Below are positions 34,535 to 36,171 of a DNA stretch of 36,171 nt, piece by piece. Made by a program: the position numbers and the translations under genes. The DNA is from a virus, in IMG/VR virus record IMGVR_UViG_3300017751_000076, positions 1 to 36,171 of that record; one strand, given 5' to 3'. Positions within the stretch are counted from its first letter, which is position 1, and each line of letters begins with the position of its first letter. The notes beneath the pieces were generated by a model. It ran no database searches and was not told where the DNA came from. It saw only the letters and a list, made by a program, of their open reading frames with translations.

Positions 34535-36171
34535 TCATGAATTGAATTCCACAACTACACTATCCGGTTCTTCTAATTCAACTACAAATCGTGCAGGTAT
34601 GACATAAGCATCGCTAGGCAATCCTGTTCCGTTTGTTATAGGAACAAGTCTTGTGCCAGGCAAGAATGTTCCATTGACGCCAGCAACGAGTCCCCAAGAA
34701 CCATTTCGCAGGTTGGCATCAGCAAATGTTCCTGTGCTGACAATAACATATGGTGTGCCTATTTCGAAATCACCAGCATACACATATTCGTGATTCAAAC
34801 CAAGTGAGGAATAATCAGCACCCAATAACGAACCATCTCTACTTGCTATTTCAATGTGTTGTGTAGATCCATCATGATCACGTATTAATAATTCTTCTCG
34901 TCTATTGAACCGTATAACACTTGAATCAACTCGTGGGCCAATGTCGTTAGAAGTTGAAACCAAAGGTGTCCCGAAGAACTTTGTTCCTGCTACATGAACA
35001 ACATCTTTTAGAGTTTTTTCATATACACTAGGGTCTAGGATTGTCGCAACATCGTATGAATATTCTTGATAATAATCATTGTCATGAATATATCTATTCG
35101 AATCAGATAGATGTGAAGTCGTTGTTTCCCATTTACCTTCTGTTATACCTGCGTCTGTGACAGTAATTTTTGCTGAACCAACCCACGCATTATATTTATC
35201 TTCGTTCTTAGAGTCATTATTTATTAACTTGACTTCTTCTCCTGACGTATATCTAAATCCTGATTTAATGACATCAACACCCACAATCCTTCCTGCCAGA
35301 TAGTTCGCATCGCCTTCTACAACAGCGTTTCCTCCTAAGTTGTCATACCCATTAATTTTTACAATAGAAGTGATCGATATTGTGTTGCCTGAAAATTCAA
35401 TAGAGGAACCATTAATATCAAACCCGTAAAAACTTAAGGGTTGAAATATAAAACTATCTTCTTGTTTACTTACAAGTTTTGCTTTTGCAGTATAGGGAAT
35501 TGTTCCCCCTGAATTAATAAACTCGTCATTCGAATCTTTTGTCAAATCAGGAACTTGAATTGTTTGCTCTAAGATGTCTCCAATCTGCATACCGAAGTTA
35601 GATTTGTTAAACCTCAATGCGATTGTCGTGTAATCAAACTTGTACATATCATTATTTCTAATGTATGCTCTTGCATCATTTTCATAACCTGAACCTGATG
35701 ATGTTACTTTAATTGTATCAAGCGATCCTAGTTCAGTTGTCTTAGATCCTAATGCATCTGCTAGTCGTGATCTATAATCTGAATACGGGGCGCCTGACAT
35801 TCTATAATTGTTATCTGTTCTGCTTAGAACTGTTCCTGTCATATTCGCAAGGCTGGGAGGCGGATAATGTGCATCCCATTGTGCTTCAGTAATACCAAAT
35901 GTTGTTCCCGGTAAATTATTTTCGGCACCAAAGAAAGGATGCGTGAAGTCAGTGTTACCTGATGTGATAATCTCATAATCCTTGTTGATTACAAAACCTT
36001 TAAGTATCAAGTTTACCCAGTCGCTTACATCTTGTATCGGCGGTAGCGGGAATGAAAGATACCTACTTGCAAAATCACCAATCACATCTGTAAAGAATGT
36101 AACAGTTTCTGTATTGTTAAATGTTTCGAAATCAAACTTTGCTGAATCATTAAAGTCACTTATCGCATTGA
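34535..36171 (-). CDS. Virion structural protein between gp6-like region and gp8 (N-terminus cut by window edge)
   Basis: The frame stays open from the stop at 34535 to the right edge, about 544 residues visible. A GTG at 36085 is not a convincing start, because in-frame coding-like sequence (FNDSAKFDFETFNNTETVTF) continues upstream. A block at about 331-371 of the numbering from that GTG (RYIHDNDYYQEYSYDVATIL, LKDVVHVAGTKFFG) is a signature recurring, from memory, in baseplate-region proteins of T4-like marine phages. GSGY repeats and two copies of a DYEI/G-T-DFT module (about 28-66 and 436-490) are also visible. Position just before gp8 corresponds to T4 gp7 or the vrlC-like gene of cyanophages, but homology to either is not claimed. 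It probably belongs to the baseplate. Confidence 0.7.
   Translation of the reverse strand, partial: NAISDFNDSAKFDFETFNNTETVTFFTDVIGDFASRYLSFPLPPIQDVSDWVNLILKGFVINKDYEIITSGNTDFTHPFFGAENNLPGTTFGITEAQWDAHYPPPSLANMTGTVLSRTDNNYRMSGAPYSDYRSRLADALGSKTTELGSLDTIKVTSSGSGYENDARAYIRNNDMYKFDYTTIALRFNKSNFGMQIGDILEQTIQVPDLTKDSNDEFINSGGTIPYTAKAKLVSKQEDSFIFQPLSFYGFDINGSSIEFSGNTISITSIVKINGYDNLGGNAVVEGDANYLAGRIVGVDVIKSGFRYTSGEEVKLINNDSKNEDKYNAWVGSAKITVTDAGITEGKWETTTSHLSDSNRYIHDNDYYQEYSYDVATILDPSVYEKTLKDVVHVAGTKFFGTPLVSTSNDIGPRVDSSVIRFNRREELLIRDHDGSTQHIEIASRDGSLLGADYSSLGLNHEYVYAGDFEIGTPYVIVSTGTFADANLRNGSWGLVAGVNGTFLPGTRLVPITNGTGLPSDAYVIPARFVVELEEPDSVVVEFNS

Noticed and set aside
35193-35200. GATAAATA on the minus strand inside the right-edge gene (and AATAAATA at 6909-6916)
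   Set aside because: Each lies well inside a gene (about 700 and 240 bases before the next start); relaxed NATAAATA matches occur by chance.
36083-36085. GTG at 36085 as the start of the right-edge gene
   Set aside because: The same frame continues open with protein-like sequence to the edge and no ribosome site precedes the GTG, so the gene is truncated by the window.

Overview
The window is a virion-structural (baseplate and tail-fibre) region of an AT-rich, T4-like myovirus. The protein style is that of marine T4-like phages, the kind that infect cyanobacteria or SAR11-type bacteria; the host cannot be decided from this piece. Evidence: a recognisable gp8 baseplate wedge homologue, a DUF4815 giant structural protein directly downstream, an S74-chaperone tail fibre, a poly-glycine adhesin-like fibre, other very long fibre-like proteins, and T4-type late promoter boxes (NATAAATA) in the spacers. 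There are no tRNAs, replication genes, integrases or CRISPR. Coding density is near total and no gene-free stretch exceeds about 60 bases.

Layout. Almost everything reads on the minus strand, so transcription runs from right to left. At the right edge is the C-terminal part of a structural protein (34535 to the edge), then gp8 (32643-34493), the 1826-residue DUF4815 protein (27145-32625), a 66-residue coiled-coil protein, an S74 fibre (25411-26961) and a glycine-rich fibre (22340-25399). A late promoter at 22331 starts the next unit: a beta-helix fibre (18736-22299), two paralogous giant proteins (14434-18732 and 10630-14433), an LRR/DUF1566 protein (6683-10630) and a 391-residue protein (5495-6670). 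A single plus-strand gene (2937-5498) faces this unit, and its stop codon overlaps the last minus-strand stop. A symmetric promoter at 2891-2902 separates the plus-strand gene from a third minus-strand unit (132-, 76- and 613-residue proteins, 405-2864). A last promoter at 402 precedes a beta-helix fibre cut by the left edge.

How the parts work together (inference). gp8 and the DUF4815 protein are baseplate parts. The other large proteins probably form fibres, spikes or tips attached to the baseplate, and all would be made late. The most notable features are the perfect palindromic late promoter serving two divergent genes, the regular spacing of late promoters at every spacer longer than 30 bases, a tandem duplication of giant fibre genes followed by a large domain insertion, and small domains re-used across several genes.
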